In this document: positions 46,266 to 64,000 of the stretch, in pieces | Layout: every line of letters starts with the position of its first letter | Numbering within the stretch: position 1 is the stretch's first letter | NCBI RefSeq assembly: GCF_949987535.1 | Contig: NC_080082.1 | Span: 47,716,374-47,780,373, forward strand | Source of the DNA: Balaenoptera acutorostrata | Lineage: Eukaryota; Chordata; Mammalia; Artiodactyla; Balaenopteridae | DNA length: 64,000 bases | Reading direction: 5' to 3' | Translations under genes and position numbers: made by a program | Notes under the pieces: generated by a model | What the model saw: the letters and a program-made list of their open reading frames with translations, nothing else | Told to the model about the DNA's origin: nothing | Database searches by the model: none

Positions 46266-48315
46266 GAATGTGAATTAAATCCTGCAGAGCGGCCAGAGGG
46301 CTCTGAACAGGAATGGATGATGCTTCGTGACCAAAAGCTGGGAAGACAGGCAGTCATGTTCAGACCTTTTGTCACTTCAGGGATCAAGTATTACTAAGTG
46401 CCACCTTGTGGCACTGGGATTAGTAACGGTGAGAAATTCTTAACCGATTGAAAAATGGGCCAACGATGAGACTCTGGAAGGAAGGTGGAAGCAGAGACAC
46501 AGCGAGTGCGGGGCTGCCCTGGCCATCGCCTCTGGTGTGAAGCCCGCCTCAGCCCTCAGGTTGTGAGTGACGCCCGCCGTGGCGTTCGGGTAATGAACTG
46601 TACCATCTGGAGTTCGTTTTTCATTTTTTTCATTTAGACCTGTGTTTGGTACATTCTTAAAACCTGCTCTTGTGCATATAAATTGAGATTTCTTAAAATT
46701 CATACCCCACACTGCTTAACAGACCTTTTCAGCCATGAGTTAGTTGAGATTCAATGTTAACAGTCTGTGTACTAATTCTCCTAGTGTTCTTTAGATATTG
46801 ATAGCTACCCAGGGTAAGTTTACTTCTTGTGAAGAGATAGTCCAAGGATGAGAATGGGGTTGCCTCAGCAATAGCAGCCTGACCCAGGGCTTTCTGGAGG
46901 TAAAGCTAGTGCTTCCGAAGAACCCTCGGAACCTGCAGAGTCCTGGACAGATAGGACACAGGTTTCTCTCCAGTGGAAACTGAAAAGGTCATGTGGGGTG
47001 CCTGGAGGTAACCCTCCGAATACCTGGCTGTGGTGAGCCCTGAAAACATTCATGACGCCATCCTGGCATGAGGCTGCGGTGCCTTAATAAGGTCACGAGG
47101 TTATCAAGAAATGTGTAGTGTCGTTGCCGCTTAAGTGGGGGAATGCCCAGAGCCTGACTCTTCATGGTAACTGGAAAAGTTAGACAGGCGAGCTATTGGG
47201 AAATTCACACCCTGTGCACTGCTGCAGCGTGGGTCTGGCGGCTTTGCCTAGAAGAGGGAAAGAGCATTGGTAGGCTGTTGGAACTGCCCGCAAGATCTTT
47301 CTTCTTTTTACACATCAGAAAGCACAGGTGCCCAAGTTTGTGTATGTCCCAGGTACAAACCACCAGGTATGTCCCGGGTATTAAACGAGAGGTAAACTCT
47401 GTCGTCACGCTGTCATGTCCCGTGAGCAGGCGTGGATCACCCTCTGGCTGTCAGTTTCCTCATCTGTAAAATAAGACGTTCAGCTCCTTGTGGGGCCTCA
47501 CCTGGCCTCGGGGGCCCGGAGCGCTGCTGGGCGGGGTCAGGCCGCTGCCCTCTGGTGGGAGGACGCGGCATCCAGCCTGGACAGCTGCCCGGAGTGCATC
47601 CTTGCTGCCGCCGTGACTCCCGTGGGTTGACTGGCAGGTGTCCGATTGGCACATGAAGTGTACGGGGAGTGATTTTCCTTTTTCTTGGCTAAATAGGGCA
47701 GGCTCTTTGGGAAGTGTGAAGTTCTGGTGTCTTTGCTGGCAAAGGTTCTGATTCTGCAAAACTCTTTTAATGGCCTCATCCGGTTTACTTTGCTTCCACC
47801 GGGAAGGGCTTTGGGTCGGCGGCCAGGCCTCCTGAACTGCACTGGCTTTCCTTGAGATTGTCGGCCACCTGCAGTGTGTGCTCGGTTGTATTGTCTCTTT
47901 CGTAAAACAGCACACAATAATAGCAAGCAGTAGAGCTGCACAAATGTGTGTGCTCTCAGAGAAGATATAATACTGATTCTCTCGTGTGGTTCACTGACAG
48001 CTAAATGAAAGTATTGGGCGGAGGAGGGTACATGTTTAAATGTCAGTTTCTTTTTTCAGACATTTACTGTTAGTTGAAGTTCTGAATAACATTTTGTAAG
48101 ACATAGGACACTGGCTTGTGAAATGTAAACAATTACTAATCGCTATTTTTGTTCTCTACTATTAATATGTACTGATTGCACGTTTGGGGGAAATTTCTGA
48201 AATGCATGGTAAAAGTACTTTCGTCTCTATGCTTCTAAAATTGCTCACATACTTAGTAAATTTTGATGTGAATGTCTTCTGCAGTATATCAATAAAATTT
48301 CAGTGTTTTCACAGA
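46180..48315 (+). other. TDRD12: TDRD12 3' UTR (predicted)
   Basis: No further coding exon is apparent. The first clear AATAAA downstream is at 48291-48296, followed by a T-rich stretch, so cleavage is expected near 48310. The extent is inferred from the signal only. Confidence 0.5.
48291..48296 (+). promoter_or_regulatory. TDRD12: Poly(A) signal AATAAA, TDRD12
   Basis: A canonical hexamer on the + strand about 2.0 kb after the TDRD12 stop codons, with GT/T-rich sequence just downstream. Confidence 0.5.
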
Positions 48316-48711
48316 AATGTTACTTTTTTCCATCTTTTTAGACCGTATTTTGTCAGGAAAATCCATGAGTGCCCAATGCAAAATAGAATTTTATACACCA
48401 CACTTTCTGGTTTGACCAAAATGCCAGTACAGGCTGTCAGGGAACCTGTGATGCAGAGCCCCCTGTGGGCACAGGCTGCAGATGGTTCCGGACGGCCAGC
48501 TTTGCACCGGGGGCCTTGACATCCAGCCTGGGACAGACCTGCTACATACAACCGAGGTGAAATATGGGTAGGCAGTAAAGCGTTTGTATTTTAGTATTTT
48601 AAAAATCTATTTCAATCAATCCAAGCAAAAGTTCCACCAATTTTATATTTATATTTATATATATATGTATATGTATGTATATATACACACACATACGCAC
48701 CTTTCTGATCA
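48316..48711. other. Intergenic gap between convergent genes
   Basis: About 0.4 kb lies between the predicted TDRD12 and SLC7A9 poly(A) sites. It contains an AT/GT-rich simple repeat around 48640-48700 and no recognised gene. Confidence 0.5.
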
Positions 48712-61890
<13,179 letters not shown>

Positions 61891-61894
61891 AAGG

Positions 61895-64000
61895 AGAGCT
61901 AAACAGAATTCCTAAGGAAACAAAAAGTTACTTTAATTAAAAATTTAATCAACGACAGACAAATACAAGTGAAAAAAGTAAAAGCTAGACTGAATATGAA
62001 GCATAGAGACGCGGAAAATGTAGACATGAAATTAAGAGAAGAAACCTAGGAAGGATCTCAAGTATATTGAATGGGGTAAGAAATTCAAAGAAGAGCAGAG
62101 AGACTTTACACAATCAAAAAACACTGAGCCTTCAAACTGAATCCTGTTCTAGATAAAAACATGCCCAGATATAAACATTAGAGTGGAAGGGGAAAAAATT
62201 TAAGCTACTGAATTTAAAAGATAGCTACAAAATTAGGACAATCAGAACAACAGCCATCGCATGAGAAACAGCACTTTCAAAGTGATGAGGGAAAACTGAT
62301 TTGACTTTCAGATTAGAATACTACACAGCTAAACTATCATTCAAGACTACTGGCAAAATACATTTGTAGATAATAACTGTGAGACATTTACAGTTCTTCA
62401 GTCCTTGTTGGAAACTATTAAAAAGTCTACAACAAAAGAGGACACTGAACTGAGAAGGAATTGATTGAAGAAGCAACATTAAGGAAATAGCAGTAAAGCA
62501 CATTTGGTATGTATGTAAGTATTGGATTTTTTATTTCTGTCATGATGGATTTTTTTTTGGAGGGTTGGTTGGGATTATAAACAAGGTGTAGCTGATACAC
62601 TAGATGATATGAAAGGGAGAGCCCTTGCAAGAGAGGGAAGAGAACTGAGATACTGATAGGCTCTACTAGGTATTCATGTTAAATTTTAAAGGTAATTGCT
62701 AAAAGAATAGAAATATAACTTCCATCCACATCAGCAGAAGAAAAAAAAGGAATAAAGGACATTTGATGGTTAATAAATCAGGGTAAGATTTTTTTAAGCC
62801 AAGAAAACACAAAGGAATACATTAGAAATTAATCTAGCAGTAATCACATCCAGTGTGATCAGATTCCACTTGCCCAGCTGGAGACTCTCAGGTTGGGTTT
62901 GTTGAAAGAGACACAAGCCACAGCCCATGACACTGAGAAGTAGACAGTAAAAGGGATGGGACATGTTACCAAAAGTAGCAGCCTGAAAGACAGCTGATTC
63001 AGCAATATCAGTATCAGAATTTAAGGCAAAAGAGGGAGCGTTCCTACTGAAAAAGAGAACAGTCAGAAGATATAAAAAACAGAAGCCCTTGCAAATATAC
63101 AGTAAAGGTAGAAAATCAACCACGTACAAAGCTAGTAGGAAGGTTAAAAGACAAAAGTAGTAAAACCATCTATATCCACAATAAGCAGTTAAAGAATACA
63201 CAAAACAATTAGATGTAAAACATGTTGTCAAAAACAGTAATCGTAAGGGGAGGAATGTACAAATGCAGGGTTGTTAAATGCATTTGAAATTAAGAGATCA
63301 GCAACTTAAAACAATCATATATATATATACAGTTTGCTATATATAAACTTCACATAAATACAAACCAAAAATCTATACTAGATACACACATAAAAAAGAA
63401 AAAGGAATTAAAACATAACACTAAAGATAGTCATCTAAATTAAAAAAAAAAGATAGTCATCTAATCACAAGAGATGAGAACAAAAGAAGGAACATAAAGG
63501 CCTACAAAAACAACCCCAAAACGAATAACAAAATGGCAATAAGAACATACATATCAATAATTGCTTTAAATGTAAATGGACTAAATGCTCGAATCAAAAG
63601 ACATAGAATGGCTGAATGGATACAAAAACAAGACCCATATATATGCTGCCTACAAGAGACTCACTTCTTCAGACCTAAAGATACAGATTGAAAGTAAGTG
63701 GATGGAAGAAGGTATTCCATGCAAATGGAAATCAAAACAAAAGCTGCGTAGCAATACTTATATCAGACAAAATAGACTTTAAAATAAAGACTATTACAAG
63801 AGACAAGGACATTACATAACAAACAAGGGATCAATCCAAGAAGATATAACAAGTGTAAAAAAATGTGCACTCAACATAGGAGCACCTAGATATATAAAGC
63901 AAATATTAACATACATAAAAGGAGAAAATGACAGTAACACAATAATAGTAGGGGACTTAAACACCCCACTTACATCAATGGATGGATCATCCAGACAGAA
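61895..64000 (+). mobile_element. Old L1, 5' region and start of ORF2, runs off the window
   Basis: A-rich + strand text. Near 63540-63660 it reads T-Y-I-S-I-I-A-L-N-V-N-G-L-N and [13 protein letters not shown], the L1 endonuclease start, with frameshifts soon after. 62300-63500 matches ancient L1 sequence upstream of ORF2. 61895-62300 is less certain. Confidence 0.8.

Noticed and set aside
63585..63782. Short open frame with endonuclease-like words
   Set aside because: It is a frameshifted remnant of an old L1 ORF2, not an independent gene.

Overview
This is a mammalian nuclear genome window, most likely from a whale or dolphin. The host exons are mammalian and carry GT/AG introns. The youngest repeats are tRNA-derived CHR-type SINEs of the kind abundant in cetaceans, together with artiodactyl-type L1 elements. 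Ruminant markers (BovB, Bov-tA) are not seen. The species call is an inference from repeat content.

Two protein genes meet tail to tail. From 1 to about 48.3 kb on the + strand lies the 3' part of TDRD12, a germ-line piRNA-pathway protein. I could place 22 coding exons plus a terminal exon, about 980 residues, with consistent splice phase throughout until the last junction. In order they encode a degenerate DEAD-box helicase core, a CCCH zinc finger split by a 10.9 kb intron, the second Tudor domain, a poorly conserved linker and a p23-like CS domain. From about 48.7 kb to beyond the window on the - strand lies SLC7A9 (b0,+AT, the light subunit of the cystine/dibasic amino-acid transporter). 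Its last four coding exons, about 160 residues, are present. Only about 0.4 kb separates the two predicted poly(A) sites.

The introns are mostly transposon sequence. There are eroded L1s of several ages, MIR and L2 relics, two Tigger/MER2-type DNA transposons, a 499 bp solo LTR nested in an old L1, and ten CHR SINEs. Nine of the SINEs have clear target-site duplications and one has a diverged pair.

The standout is a nearly full-length L1 at 36176-42179, antisense to TDRD12 in its intron. Both its ORFs are open (301 and 1272 aa) and it is flanked by a 15 bp target-site duplication. Its RNA appears to have run past the normal L1 3' end, so that about 0.8 kb of foreign sequence, mostly a nine-copy 82 bp minisatellite, was carried along as a 3' transduction. 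A potentially protein-competent L1 therefore sits inside a gene whose product helps silence L1.

The other points worth checking are the TDRD12 terminal exon, whose acidic tail is out of phase with the preceding exon, and a tiny L1 stub inserted 44 bp before a Tudor-domain exon.
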